Source: an uncultured Alistipes sp. (lineage in GTDB: Bacteria; Bacteroidota; Bacteroidia; Bacteroidales; Rikenellaceae). Taken from it: DNA of 64,000 nt. Shown here piece after piece: positions 7,558 through 17,330 of this stretch. The stretch is taken from contig CANPHE010000012.1 of NCBI GenBank assembly GCA_947573795.1, forward strand, positions 1 to 64,000, given 5' to 3'. How positions within the stretch are numbered: the stretch's first letter is position 1; every line of letters starts with the position of its first letter. A model generated the notes under the pieces. The model was given only the letters and a program-made list of their open reading frames with translations. It did no database searches and was not told where the DNA came from. The position numbers and the translations under genes were made by a program.

Positions 7558-9360
7558 TTATTTTTGCGGCGTATCGCGGCGTTCCAGGCGGCGTTCGATC
7601 GCTGCGGCGTCGTACCCCTTTTCGAGCGCCTTGCGCCAGTAGACCTCCGCCGGGAAGCGTTCGCCGAGTGCGTCGAGGATATCGCCGTAGTGCACGAGCA
7701 ATTCGGGGCTCTCCTGCCGGTCGAATGCCACGGCCTGCTGGATCGCGCGTTTGGCTTCGGCGTAACGCTCCAGTTTGTAGAGCGCCCAGGCGTAGGTGTC
7801 GAGGTAGGTGGGGTTGTTGTCGGTGAGTTTCACGGCGCGGGACGACATTTCAAACGCCCGTTCGAAATCCGACCGTTCCGACGCCGGATCGATCGTCAGA
7901 AAATAGGCGTAGTTGTTGAGCACCATCGGGTTGTCGGGCCAGAAACGCAGGCTGTTGCGGTAGGCCTCGAAGCAGAGCCTCATATCCGACCGTGCGCCGC
8001 GCAGATAGCGGGTCCGCATGCGCGGCGGGGTGAGCGAATCTTCGGCCATGGTGCGGATCGCCTCGGCCTCCAGGTGCCAGGCGTCGCCGATGATGCCCCA
8101 GATCGAGCCCCGCAGCGAATCGGTGTCGGCATAGCGCAGCGAACGGTTGTAGGCCACGATCGCGTTGCGGTATTTTCCGGCGCGCAGCAGGGCGTTACCT
8201 TCGGCCAGGTTGAACGACGCATTGCGCGGGAACCGCTCTTTGGCCAGGGCGATATAGCGCATCACGGAATCGGGACGCTTGAGGTAGCTCTCGATCTCGA
8301 TCACGGCCTGGTGGAACGACTCGACAGGCGGTTCGTCCCCGAGGTGGAGCTTATAAAGGTCCAGAGCCCGTTCGGTTTCGCCCGAGGCGATCAGATGTCC
8401 GGCATAGAGCTCCGTGACGCGAGGATCGTCGGGATAGCGGATCGCCAGCGTCGAGGCCAGGTCGTCCAACTGGGGATAGTAGCGGCGGTAGAACCGGATA
8501 TCGGAGGTGAACTGCTCGAAACGGCGGATCTTCGCGTCGAGCGGCATTTCATCCAACTCGAAAAGGCGTTTGCTGATGCCGAGCAGCTCGCGGTAGTTCT
8601 GTTTCGAGGAGTGGAAATCGGAGAGCGACATCAACGTCTGCATGTCCGCGGGTTCGATCTCCAGGGCCCGCGTAAATTCGACCAGCGCCAGCGAATCCTC
8701 GCCCGCGATGCCGTACAGTTCGCCCAGGGCGGTGTGGTGCTGCGCCTCGTAGGGCGCTTCGGCGACCAGTGCGCGGGCTTCGTCGATGGCCTTGTCCGTC
8801 TGGTGGGTGCGGACGAGCAGCTGCCGCTTCATGGCGCTCAAGAGCGGAATGCGTCCGAAGCGCAGTTCGGCCGAATCGAGCGTCGCGAGGGCCATGTAGG
8901 GGTCGCCCGTCTGTTCGTAGAGGGCCGCCAGGAGCCGGTAGTGGTCCGGTTCGGCGGGGTCTTTCGTCTGGAGGTCGCGGTAGACCTCCAGCGCTTCGCG
9001 GTAACGGTCGGCCAGGATCAGCGTTTGGCCCAGGAAGCGGTGGTACCACCGGTTGGTCGTATCGAGCCGATAAGCGCGGCGGGCCAGTGCGACCGCTTCG
9101 TCGGGCGTGTCGTAGAGCCCGTTGGAGGCCAGTTCGTAATAGGCCGGGGCATAGGCCGAGTCGCGGCCGATCGCCTCGGCGAACGATTCTCGGGCCCGGG
9201 CCGTGTCGCCCGCGATGTGGAGCAGCTTGATCCCCTCGGTGTAGAGGTAGACGCTGCGCAGCGAATCGGGAAACTCGCACGCCTGTTGCGGGTTCTGCCC
9301 CGAAACGAAGGCCGAGCCGAACAACAGTGCGAGAAGCGATATCGCTGCGAAACGTTTCAT
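7558..9360 (-). CDS. Secreted tetratricopeptide-repeat protein
   Basis: A 600-residue exported protein with a signal peptide ending near residue 21 (FVSG-Q) and TPR repeats through most of its length, for example ARESFAEAIGRDSAYAPAYYELA, cited in part, and ALVEFTRALEIEPADMQTL. The C-terminal repeats (NPTYLDTYAWALYKLERYAE) are well formed. TPR arrays bind other proteins; the partner is unknown. Its position 8 nt upstream of the envC-like gene and next to pheS is consistent with a role in envelope assembly, but that is context only. Confidence 0.85.
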   Translation of the reverse strand: MKRFAAISLLALLFGSAFVSGQNPQQACEFPDSLRSVYLYTEGIKLLHIAGDTARARESFAEAIGRDSAYAPAYYELASNGLYDTPDEAVALARRAYRLDTTNRWYHRFLGQTLILADRYREALEVYRDLQTKDPAEPDHYRLLAALYEQTGDPYMALATLDSAELRFGRIPLLSAMKRQLLVRTHQTDKAIDEARALVAEAPYEAQHHTALGELYGIAGEDSLALVEFTRALEIEPADMQTLMSLSDFHSSKQNYRELLGISKRLFELDEMPLDAKIRRFEQFTSDIRFYRRYYPQLDDLASTLAIRYPDDPRVTELYAGHLIASGETERALDLYKLHLGDEPPVESFHQAVIEIESYLKRPDSVMRYIALAKERFPRNASFNLAEGNALLRAGKYRNAIVAYNRSLRYADTDSLRGSIWGIIGDAWHLEAEAIRTMAEDSLTPPRMRTRYLRGARSDMRLCFEAYRNSLRFWPDNPMVLNNYAYFLTIDPASERSDFERAFEMSSRAVKLTDNNPTYLDTYAWALYKLERYAEAKRAIQQAVAFDRQESPELLVHYGDILDALGERFPAEVYWRKALEKGYDAAAIERRLERRDTPQK

Positions 9361-9372
9361 GCCGGAAGGTGT

Positions 9373-10398
9373 TTAGAGTGCCTGGTCGAACTGGTGGAGG
9401 AAGCGCACGTCGTTCTCGAAATAGAGACGCAGGTCCTTCACGCCGTACAGCAGCATGGCGATACGTTCAATACCCATGCCGAAGGCGAATCCGGAGTATT
9501 TCTGCGGATCGATGCCGTTCGCCGTCAGGACGTTGGGGTCGACCATACCGCAACCCATGATTTCGAGCCATCCCGTGCCCTTGCAGACGGGGCATCCTTT
9601 GCCGCCGCAGAGGTTGCACGACACGTCGACCTCGGCCGACGGCTCGGTGAAGGGGAAATAGGAGGGACGCATGCGGATGGCGGTCTGCTCGCCGAAAATC
9701 TCCTTGGCGAAGTAGAGCAACGACTGTTTCATGTCGGCGAACGAGACCCCCTCGTCGATGTAGAGGCCCTCGATCTGGTGGAAGATGCAGTGCGCGCGGT
9801 AGGAGATCGCCTCGTTGCGGAAGACGCGGCCGGGGCAGATCACGCGGATGGGCGGTTTCTGACGCTCCATCGTGCGCACCTGGATCGACGAGGTGTGCGT
9901 GCGCAGCAGGATATCGGGGTCCTTCTCGACGAAGAAAGTGTCCTGCATGTCGCGCGCAGGGTGCTCGGGCGGAAAGTTCAGGGCCGAGAATACGTGCCAG
10001 TCGTCCTCGATCTCGGGACCGTCGGCTACGGTGTAGCCCAGGCGCGAGAAAACTTCGACGATGCGGTTCTTCACGAGCGAGATCGGATGGCGCGAACCGA
10101 GCGTCTCGGCCGAGCCGGGGCGGGTCATGTCGTCGGTGGCGGCCGCCGTATCCGCATCGGCGTTCTGCAACTCCTCGCGCAGCGCGTTGATACGCTGCGT
10201 GGCCTCGTTCTTGAGGCGGTTGATCTGCTGGCCCAGTTCGCGTTTGAGCTCGGGAGCTACCGTCTTGAACTGCTCCATCAGGGCGTTCAGTTCGCCTTTC
10301 TTGCCCAGGATGCGGATGCGGAACTCTTCCAGTTCGGCGCTGCTGCGGGGTGCGAATTCCCCGACAAGTCGGAGGAGTTCGTTGATTTTGTCGGTCAT
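9373..10398 (-). CDS. pheS: Phenylalanyl-tRNA synthetase alpha subunit
   Basis: Catalytic alpha subunit of the class IIc PheRS heterotetramer, 341 residues. An N-terminal coiled coil that binds tRNA (about 1-90) precedes the class II core with GSRHPIS, VFRNEAISYRAHCIFHQIEG (motif 2) and GFAFGMGIERIAML (motif 3). A small Cys cluster CNLCGGKGCPVCKG lies before motif 3. The beta subunit gene is not in this window, so the two are unlinked or separated here. A TAACTTTGC box at 10449-10458 on the minus strand is the likely promoter. Confidence 0.96.
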   Translation of the reverse strand: MTDKINELLRLVGEFAPRSSAELEEFRIRILGKKGELNALMEQFKTVAPELKRELGQQINRLKNEATQRINALREELQNADADTAAATDDMTRPGSAETLGSRHPISLVKNRIVEVFSRLGYTVADGPEIEDDWHVFSALNFPPEHPARDMQDTFFVEKDPDILLRTHTSSIQVRTMERQKPPIRVICPGRVFRNEAISYRAHCIFHQIEGLYIDEGVSFADMKQSLLYFAKEIFGEQTAIRMRPSYFPFTEPSAEVDVSCNLCGGKGCPVCKGTGWLEIMGCGMVDPNVLTANGIDPQKYSGFAFGMGIERIAMLLYGVKDLRLYFENDVRFLHQFDQAL

Positions 10399-10557
10399 AT
10401 TTTGTCGGTTTTTCTTTTTTGCCTACTTTTGAAGGGCGTGTTTAACATGCAAAGTTAAGAAAAATGGAGACCATATACAATTTTGTTCCGAATTTTTCCC
10501 GTTCGGTCTCGACGGAGCAACGGTGAGGCAGGTCATATGGCAGTAAATTACGGAGAT

Positions 10558-12861
10558 ATGTTGCGCAGAATTTTCGTGTGCGTGTTGATGTCGTTCGCGG
10601 CAACGACCGTCCGGGCTCAACGGGTGGGCGTGGTGATGAGCGGCGGCGGCGCCAAGGGGCTCTATCACATCGGAGTGCTGGAAGCGCTCGAAGAGTACGG
10701 CGTGCCGATCGATTACGTGGCCGGAACGTCGATGGGCTCGATCATCGCCGCGATGTACGCCGCCGGGTACTCCCCGGCCGAGATGCGTGCCATCGTGGCG
10801 TCGGGAGCCGTCAAGGATTGGGTGTCGGGACGGATCGATCCCAACGTCTACACCCCTTACTACCGGCAGATCGGCCGCAATCCGGGTTTTCTGAACCTGC
10901 GCATCGATCTGCGACGCCCCGAGGGCAAACGCTTCCGCGTGCCGACCAACCTGCTCTCCTCGACGCAGATCGATATGGCGCTCACCGAGCTGTTCGCTCC
11001 GGCGACCGCCGCTTCGGGCGGCGACTTCGACCGTCTGATGGTGCCTTTTCTATGCGTCGCGAGCGACATGAACCACCGCCGTCCCGTCGTGCTGCGCCGG
11101 GGCGATCTGAGCGAAGCGGTCCGTTCGTCGATGTCGATTCCGCTGGTGTTCAAGCCCATGAAGGTCGATTCGATGCTGCTCTACGACGGCGGCATCTACG
11201 ACAATTTTCCGTGGAAACCCCTCGACGAGGATTTCCGCCCCGACCTGATCGTCGGTTCGGTCTGTACGTCGGGTAATACGCCTCCCAGCGAGAACAGTTC
11301 GCTGATGGACCAGGCCTTCATGCTGGCGATGCTCGAAACGGATTATACGCCGCCCGAGGAGCGGAGCGTGACGATCCGCCGCGCCGTCGCTGCCGGAATG
11401 CTCGATTTCGACCAGGCACAGGCCATCATGGATGCGGGTTATGCCGATGCGAAGGAGCGCATGCCCGCGATTCTGGAGAAGATCGGCGAACGCCGCACGG
11501 CCGAGGAGTATGCTGCGCGGCGTGCGGAGTTCCGTTCGCGCATGCCCGAACTGGTCTTCGACGATTATCGGATCGACGGACTTTCCGACGCTTCGCTGGC
11601 TTATATCCGCGAATTCCTGAATGTCGACCGGCAGACTCCCGGCGTACAGCGTCCGATGCGGATCGGAGAGTTGCGCGACAACATTTTCGGAGTGCTCGCC
11701 GAAGGCGATTTCCAGATGGATTTTCCCCGGGTGGTCTACGATTCGGCGCGGGGACGCTATTCGTTCCGGGCGCGTTTCGAAACCCGCTCCGATTTCCGGG
11801 TCACCTTCGGCGGAAACGTCTCCTCGACGGCCTTCAACCAGGCCTATATCGGCGTCAACTACCAACGGATCGGCCGCGTCGGGCAGCAGTTGGGGACGGA
11901 ACTTTACCTGGGCCCCATCTATACGTGGGGATCGGTCGGAGGCCGTACGGATTTCTATTTCCACCAGCCCGTATTCCTGGAGTACGGCTATAACTTCTCG
12001 GTACGCAATTATCGCCACGGTTCGTTCGGCAACGTCACCAAGATCGGCAACACGCTGCCCATGAAAAGCAGCGAGAGTTTCGCCACGCTGGCTATCGGCA
12101 CGCGTTTGACCCACCGCAGCGTGCTGCTTCTGCGCGCCAACGGGGGGCATATCAACTACCATTACGATACGGATGCCCTTTTCACCGACAAAACGGATCA
12201 TACGCGCTTCTCGTTCGTCGGCGTCAAGGCCGAGGTGGCCCGCAATACGCTCGATAAGTTCCTCTATCCGCGTCGGGGTTCGGACCTTCGGTTCTCGGGC
12301 ATCTTCATCTGGGGACGCGACAAATACCGGCCGTTCGATGCCGGCCGTTTCCTCTCGCGCATGAACCGCCGCTGGTTCGGGGCCCGCTTCACGTGGGATA
12401 AGTTTTTCGACATGCCGCAATGCGACTGGTTCTCGTTCGGCTTCGATATCGACGCCGTAGCGACCGACCATCCCGATTTCTCGACCCCGGGAGCTTCGTT
12501 GCTTTCGTTGCCGGCCTATGCTCCCGTGCCGCATGCACGGATGATCTACATGCCCGATTTCCGAGCGCGGAGGTTCCTCGGCGGAGGCGTCATGCCGACG
12601 TTCGATCTGCTGCCCAACTTCTTCCTGCGCACGGGATTCTACGCCATGATACGCGACAAACGCAAATTCGTGCCGGTGCCGCTCGCCAAAGGCAACGACG
12701 ATCCTTGGCACTTCATCGCCGAAGCATCGCTCGTCTACCATACCCCCATCGGCCCCGTAAGTCTCTCGCTGACCAAATACGAGATCGATTCGTGGCGGAA
12801 CATGTACCTGACTTTCAATTTCGGGTATGCGATCTTCGCGCCGCGGGGGACGTTCTATTGA
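10558..12861 (+). CDS. Patatin-like phospholipase with beta-barrel
   Basis: Outer-membrane protein with a secreted lipase domain, resembling type Vd (PlpD-like) architecture. I chose the ATG before LRRIFVCVLM because it gives a clean signal peptide ending VRAQ; a longer frame starts 75 nt earlier. The patatin domain shows GGGAKG (oxyanion hole, about residue 30), GTSMG (nucleophile Ser, about 59) and DGG (catalytic Asp, about 210). A linker or POTRA-like part follows at about 300-390. The rest, rich in alternating aromatic strands, matches a BamA/Omp85-type surface antigen barrel. About 767 residues. Lipid substrate and secretion state are not shown. Confidence 0.88.
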   Translation: MLRRIFVCVLMSFAATTVRAQRVGVVMSGGGAKGLYHIGVLEALEEYGVPIDYVAGTSMGSIIAAMYAAGYSPAEMRAIVASGAVKDWVSGRIDPNVYTPYYRQIGRNPGFLNLRIDLRRPEGKRFRVPTNLLSSTQIDMALTELFAPATAASGGDFDRLMVPFLCVASDMNHRRPVVLRRGDLSEAVRSSMSIPLVFKPMKVDSMLLYDGGIYDNFPWKPLDEDFRPDLIVGSVCTSGNTPPSENSSLMDQAFMLAMLETDYTPPEERSVTIRRAVAAGMLDFDQAQAIMDAGYADAKERMPAILEKIGERRTAEEYAARRAEFRSRMPELVFDDYRIDGLSDASLAYIREFLNVDRQTPGVQRPMRIGELRDNIFGVLAEGDFQMDFPRVVYDSARGRYSFRARFETRSDFRVTFGGNVSSTAFNQAYIGVNYQRIGRVGQQLGTELYLGPIYTWGSVGGRTDFYFHQPVFLEYGYNFSVRNYRHGSFGNVTKIGNTLPMKSSESFATLAIGTRLTHRSVLLLRANGGHINYHYDTDALFTDKTDHTRFSFVGVKAEVARNTLDKFLYPRRGSDLRFSGIFIWGRDKYRPFDAGRFLSRMNRRWFGARFTWDKFFDMPQCDWFSFGFDIDAVATDHPDFSTPGASLLSLPAYAPVPHARMIYMPDFRARRFLGGGVMPTFDLLPNFFLRTGFYAMIRDKRKFVPVPLAKGNDDPWHFIAEASLVYHTPIGPVSLSLTKYEIDSWRNMYLTFNFGYAIFAPRGTFY

Positions 12862-12878
12862 ACCGTTTCCGGCGAAAG

Positions 12879-13307
12879 CTATTCTGCGGCTTGGAAGACG
12901 GCCCGCAGTTCGCCGTCCGAGAGCAGCAGCAACATCGGACCGTCCATGTCGTAGTGCGTGGCGGTTTCGAGTGCAGCGGCGAAAGCCTGTTCGGTCGCCA
13001 GATCGGGACAGGCCATGCGGGTCGAACGCAGCGGTCCGATGTGCAGGCTGTGTTTGTCGTCCGTCGTGTAACTGCCGGATAATTTGTTGCAAGCACCCTC
13101 GGCCGCGATGCTGCGGTCGGATTGCGAAAAGACGACGACATAATGTCCGGATTCGGGCTGTACGGTGCGTCCGTTCAGTTGGATCAGTTGCCATGCGGTG
13201 CCTTCGAGCGGCCGGCGCGTGCGTTTCTGGTAGGACCGGCAAGGGCAGCAGGCTGCAACGAATGCCGCGACCGTCGCGGCGAGAAGGAGTTTTCGAAGTG
13301 AATTCAT
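12879..13307 (-). CDS. META-domain lipoprotein, HslJ-like
   Basis: A 142-residue lipoprotein: signal peptide with lipobox VAAC near residue 20, then a META/HslJ domain with LEGTAWQLIQLNGR, GACNKLSGSY and TRMACPD, the typical signature of the family. HslJ was linked to heat induction and novobiocin resistance in Escherichia coli; the role here is not known. I chose the start that gives the lipobox; the longer frame covers the promoter. A TATCTTTG box lies at 13336-13343 on the minus strand, roughly 30 nt before the ATG. Confidence 0.85.
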   Translation of the reverse strand: MNSLRKLLLAATVAAFVAACCPCRSYQKRTRRPLEGTAWQLIQLNGRTVQPESGHYVVVFSQSDRSIAAEGACNKLSGSYTTDDKHSLHIGPLRSTRMACPDLATEQAFAAALETATHYDMDGPMLLLLSDGELRAVFQAAE

Positions 13308-13510
13308 GCTCGGATATTCTTTGGTTTCCCGAGTGCAAAGATAGGGAATTAATCGAATCTTCGAATTCGTTACGGATGCTTCGATTGAAATTCGGCCGAG
13401 CCTCGTCGATTGGTATTTTTCAGGATATTCCGCACCGAACGGCGGAGCATTCGCCCGATCGTCGCTCGCCGTGCAGGGAGTAGCAGCGCCTAAGTTCACG
13501 CTCTTCGAGT

Positions 13511-13554
13511 GCCAAAAAATAACAGACCGTTTCGGCGGTCTGTTATTTTTTTCG
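13511..13554. terminator. Bidirectional intrinsic terminator
   Basis: AACAGACCG and CGGTCTGTT pair around a short loop, with A-rich sequence before and seven Ts after. It lies between rplS (minus, ending 13594) and hslJ-like (minus) and mainly ends rplS transcription. Confidence 0.85.
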
Positions 13555-13593
13555 GTCGGAATTGCTTTCAACTTTTTTCGCGACTGCGGCGGA

Positions 13594-13974
13594 TTATTTC
13601 TTCTCCGCTACGGTCATGCGCTTCTCCTTGATGCGGGCCTTCTTACCGGTGAGCTTGCGCAGGTAGTAGATACGGGCGCGGCGAACGACACCGAACTTGT
13701 TGACCTCGATCTTGTCGATATGGGGCGAGTAGAGCGGGAAAATACGCTCTACACCCACGCCGTTCGAAATCTTACGGATCGTGAACATCTTGGTCTTGCC
13801 CTGACCCTTGATCTGGATCACTACACCGCGGAAGCTCTGCAGGCGCTCCTTGTTACCCTCGACGATCTTATAGGTCACCGTGATCGTGTCACCGGCCTTG
13901 AACGACGGCACGTCGGCGTCCGTCTTCGGCCACATCTGCTCGTTGACGAGCTTGATGATTGCGTCTTTGTTCAT
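13594..13974 (-). CDS. rplS: 50S ribosomal protein L19
   Basis: Ribosomal protein at the 30S-50S interface, 126 residues including a slightly extended basic C-terminus. Family motifs are clear: [49 protein letters not shown] and the C-terminal [18 protein letters not shown]. The true start is MNKDAIIKL; the longer frame runs back through the leader. In most bacteria rplS follows trmD, but here it stands alone with its own promoter and a leader of about 170 nt, which suggests autonomous regulation. Confidence 0.96.
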   Translation of the reverse strand: MNKDAIIKLVNEQMWPKTDADVPSFKAGDTITVTYKIVEGNKERLQSFRGVVIQIKGQGKTKMFTIRKISNGVGVERIFPLYSPHIDKIEVNKFGVVRRARIYYLRKLTGKKARIKEKRMTVAEKK

Positions 13975-14157
13975 TGCTGCAATGAAATTAATGGTTTTCG
14001 CATCCAACATTCCCGCTGCACCTCGGCTACCATACAGGCCCTTTGCCCGTAATCCCGCTTGCGACCGCATGCGGACCGATCCGGCCCCACGATCGTCGCC
14101 ATCGCTCCGATGCCCAATGAAAGAGGTTGATATACGCCTTTCGGGACGACAAAGGTA
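13975..14157 (-). promoter_or_regulatory. Promoter and long leader of rplS
   Basis: A TACCTTTG box (14150-14157, minus strand) is followed by about 170 nt without a gene before the L19 start. The leader is GC-rich with hairpin-forming parts. L19 leaders with autogenous control are described in Firmicutes and Flavobacteria; whether this one is related cannot be decided by eye. Confidence 0.5.
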
Positions 14158-14371
14158 CGCAAAATTTTCCAATCGCCGCACGCTTACCGAAAAAATCTCG
14201 CTCAATGCCCCGATTTCTTGCGACGATCCGACCTCCGGCAGATGTCGTCGTTGGTTGTCAAACATCGTCGTCCGGTTGCGCGCCGAACGTCCATTGCGAG
14301 AAAAAAGTTTGTTTTTCCGGGCTTTATAAACTATTTTCCTGTCGAAATATTGTATTCGGGAAAATTTTTCC

Positions 14372-14379
14372 TATATTTG
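14372..14379 (+). promoter_or_regulatory. -7 box of BspA-like operon
   Basis: TATATTTG matches the Bacteroidetes -7 box, about 200 nt before the first of three tandem LRR lipoprotein genes. The intervening leader has no gene; an A-rich run of CAACAACAC lies just before the ATG. Confidence 0.5.
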
Positions 14380-14577
14380 TTCCGAACGGTCCGATGGACC
14401 GCGATACCTGATAGCGAGAGGTTTCGATACCGTCTTCGTGTCTTTTGTTTTTCAGACGGTATTTTACTCGTAGATTTGCCGACCCTCCACGCGGCGCTGG
14501 CTGCGAATCCCTGTCCTCGGAGTCGAAACGGATTTCCGACCTGTTATTTACCAAGACGCAACAACACATCCGATAAT

Positions 14578-15687
14578 ATGAAAAAGCTACTCTTTCTCCT
14601 GTTGGCACTTGCCTGGGCCGCCGCTTTTACAGCGTGCAGTAAAGACGAAATCCCCGACCCGAATGCTCCGACGGGATTGCCTGCGCTCTCCGACCCGAAC
14701 GATGTCGGTTCCTGTATGGACGACGAGGCGTTCCGGGAGTATTGCCTCAAAGAATTCGACACCGACAAGGACGGGAAAATCTCCCGGAACGAGGCGGATG
14801 CCGTCACCTATATGAGGTTAGGAAATTCTCATTTTAAATCGCTTCCCGGGATCGGCTATTTCTCCAACCTGGAAAACTTCAGCTGTACCTGGTGTGCAAC
14901 AATTGAAGCAGCCGATTTAAGCAACAATCGGAAATTAAATTCAATCGTTTTGTTCAATTGCGAGAATCTAAAGCGTGTCATTCTTCCGAACAGTCAGGTC
15001 CCGATGAAACACGTACAAGTTTCCTGCTGTCCAAGTGTTGTAAGCCTCGATATACCGAATAAGGTAACTACACTTACCAAACAGGCTTTCAGCAGTTGTA
15101 GCAGTTTGGAACGCATTACCCTCGGGCGCGCAACAACCGAGATCGGGGACGAGGCGTTCTACGGGTGCAGCAGTCTAAGGAGTATTCAGCTTCCCGGCAC
15201 GGTCTCTTCGATCGGCTATCGGGCTTTCTATAAATGCGAAAGCCTTACGGATATCCATATCCCGGATAAAATAACAGAGATAGCCAATGGGGCTTTCTCT
15301 GGCTGCAAGAGCTTGACAAGCATCAAGATTCCCGACAAGGTGACCAGAATCGGAATCTATGCTTTCAGCGGTTGCAGCAGCCTGACATCGGTTACAATCG
15401 GAAAGGGGGTAACCAGAATCGAGGTAGCGGCGTTCGAAGCCTGCACTAACTTGACGGATATCGATCTTCCCGGGCAGATTACCGCCCTGCATGATAACGC
15501 ATTCTACGGATGCAGCAAACTTTCTTCCGTTTATTGCCGGGCGACCAACCCGCCGCAATTGGGTTTCGGGGTATTCTCGGAAACCTCCAATCTGAAAATC
15601 TATGTCCCGGCGGCCTCGGTCGAAGCCTACAAGGCGGCGGAGGGATGGAGCGAATACGCTTCCCAAATCGTCGGATATAAAAAATAG
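14578..15687 (+). CDS. BspA-like LRR lipoprotein, copy 1
   Basis: Surface or periplasmic lipoprotein of 369 residues. The signal peptide has lipobox FTAC (Cys near residue 20). An EF-hand-like calcium loop, DTDKDGKISRNEAD, lies near residues 60-75. From about 85 on there are Treponema-type leucine-rich repeats (LRR_5) with the pattern I-P-x-x-V-T-x-I-G-x-x-A-F-x-G-C-x-S-L. It ends in a conserved cap (KIYVPAASVEAYKAAEGW). BspA-type proteins bind host proteins or other bacteria; ligand unknown. First of three tandem paralogues. Confidence 0.88.
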   Translation: MKKLLFLLLALAWAAAFTACSKDEIPDPNAPTGLPALSDPNDVGSCMDDEAFREYCLKEFDTDKDGKISRNEADAVTYMRLGNSHFKSLPGIGYFSNLENFSCTWCATIEAADLSNNRKLNSIVLFNCENLKRVILPNSQVPMKHVQVSCCPSVVSLDIPNKVTTLTKQAFSSCSSLERITLGRATTEIGDEAFYGCSSLRSIQLPGTVSSIGYRAFYKCESLTDIHIPDKITEIANGAFSGCKSLTSIKIPDKVTRIGIYAFSGCSSLTSVTIGKGVTRIEVAAFEACTNLTDIDLPGQITALHDNAFYGCSKLSSVYCRATNPPQLGFGVFSETSNLKIYVPAASVEAYKAAEGWSEYASQIVGYKK

Positions 15688-15697
15688 GTAACTACAT

Positions 15698-17320
15698 ATG
15701 AAAAATACGCTCTTTCTTCTTTTGGTGCTTGCCGGGGCCGTTGTGTTCGCGGCGTGCGGCAAAGACGAGGGTCCCGATCCGACCCCCGAACCGGAGGACC
15801 CGATAACGTTGCCGGCACTTCCCGATCCGGAAGATGTCTGTTCCGGCATGAATGATTTTGTGCTCAAGAGGTATTGTCTCAATAACTTCGATGCCAACGA
15901 GGACGGGAAAATCTCCCGAGCCGAGGCGAATGCCGTCACCGCAATCAATTTGAAAACCTCGAATGTCAAATCGCTTGCAGGAATCGGGTATTTCTCCAAC
16001 TTGGAAAAACTCTCCTGTTACAATTGTGCGCAACTCCGAACGGCGGATTTGAGTAACAATCGGAAGATTACGTCGATCGGCGCGCAATATTTCCGCGGAT
16101 GCAGCAAATTGACAAGCATTGTTCTCCCCAAGAGCGTCGTATCGATCAAGAGCGAAGCCTTTTTGGGTTGCAGCAGCTTAGAGAACATCGAGATTCCCGA
16201 AAAACAGACTGAGATCGAGCATGGAACATTCTGGGGCTGTAGTAATCTGGCAGAGGCCCGCATTCCCGCCGGAGTGACTAAAATCGGAGAATGGGCTTTC
16301 GCGGATTGCGACAAACTGGCACGTATCGAGATTCCCGCCGAAGTGGCCGAGATCGGGAATTATGCTTTTACGAGCTGCAATAGTCTGGGAAGCATAACGA
16401 TTCCCGATAAGATGACTAAAATCGGAGTGGACGTTTTCAGCGGTTGTTTCAGTCTGACAAGCGTTGTGATTCCCGACGGGGTAACTTCGATCGGAAGTAA
16501 TGCCTTTTCAGACTGTATCGGTTTGACGGAGGTGAAGATCGGCAAAGGTGTGACTTCGATCGGAGATCGAGCTTTCGCTCATTGTATCGCTCTTAAAGGC
16601 ATCGAACTCCCCGACAAAATGACGGAGATATCGAAATATACCTTCCAAGATTGCAGCAGCCTGACAAGTGTCACGATCGGCCAAAATACGGTTTCGATCC
16701 AAAGTCAAGCCTTCGCCGGGTGCAGCAACCTGACGAGCATCGAAATTCCCGATAACGTGACTTCGATCGGAAGCTGCGCCTTCAGTGGTTGTGGTGCACT
16801 TAAAAACCTCGAACTTCCCGACAAGATGACGGAGATTCAGGAATCCGCTTTCCAGGATTGCGCCGGTCTGGAGCGTATCACGATCGGTCGGGGTACGATT
16901 TTGATCCAAAATCAAGCCTTTGCCGGGTGCAGCAACCTGAAGCGTATCGAGATTCCCGACAATGTGATTTCGCTGGCAAGCTATACCTTTCGGGATTGCA
17001 GCAGCCTGACGGATGTTCGGATCGGCAAAGGGGTCACCTCGATCGAGAGCCACACGTTCGCCGGGTGCAGCAGTCTGAAGAGCATCGAACTGCCGGAAAA
17101 TATAGCCCGAATCGAGCATTATGCCTTTTTCAACTGTTCCGATTTAGCGACAATCTACTGCCGGTCGACCACACCGCCGTCATTGGGCGTTCGGGTCTTC
17201 TCCAGCGTGAACGAGGCTGCGAAAATCTATGTTCCGACGGTTTCGGTCGAAACCTACAAGACAGCGGCGGGATGGAGCGAATATGCCGCCCGAATCGAAG
17301 GATATGACAGCATCGAATAA
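15698..17320 (+). CDS. BspA-like LRR lipoprotein, copy 2
   Basis: The longest paralogue of the array, 540 residues. Lipobox FAAC, then an acidic Pro-rich linker (PDPTPEPEDP) and an EF-hand-like loop DANEDGKISRAEAN. About 15 LRR_5 repeats follow, for example IPDNVTSIGSCAFSGCGAL, and the cap KIYVPTVSVETYKTAAGW closes it. Repeat units are near-identical, so repeat number could vary by recombination. It begins 10 nt after copy 1 ends, which indicates cotranscription. Ligand not known. Confidence 0.88.
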   Translation: MKNTLFLLLVLAGAVVFAACGKDEGPDPTPEPEDPITLPALPDPEDVCSGMNDFVLKRYCLNNFDANEDGKISRAEANAVTAINLKTSNVKSLAGIGYFSNLEKLSCYNCAQLRTADLSNNRKITSIGAQYFRGCSKLTSIVLPKSVVSIKSEAFLGCSSLENIEIPEKQTEIEHGTFWGCSNLAEARIPAGVTKIGEWAFADCDKLARIEIPAEVAEIGNYAFTSCNSLGSITIPDKMTKIGVDVFSGCFSLTSVVIPDGVTSIGSNAFSDCIGLTEVKIGKGVTSIGDRAFAHCIALKGIELPDKMTEISKYTFQDCSSLTSVTIGQNTVSIQSQAFAGCSNLTSIEIPDNVTSIGSCAFSGCGALKNLELPDKMTEIQESAFQDCAGLERITIGRGTILIQNQAFAGCSNLKRIEIPDNVISLASYTFRDCSSLTDVRIGKGVTSIESHTFAGCSSLKSIELPENIARIEHYAFFNCSDLATIYCRSTTPPSLGVRVFSSVNEAAKIYVPTVSVETYKTAAGWSEYAARIEGYDSIE

Positions 17321-17330
17321 TACGACAACA

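Noticed and set aside
7231..10458. Very long plus-strand open frame of 1075 codons
   Set aside because: It is a shadow of envC, the TPR gene and pheS on the other strand; the high GC content leaves antisense frames open. The peptide is low complexity and has no domain.
11050..13338. Long minus-strand frame opposite the patatin gene
   Set aside because: Antisense shadow of a clear patatin and barrel gene.
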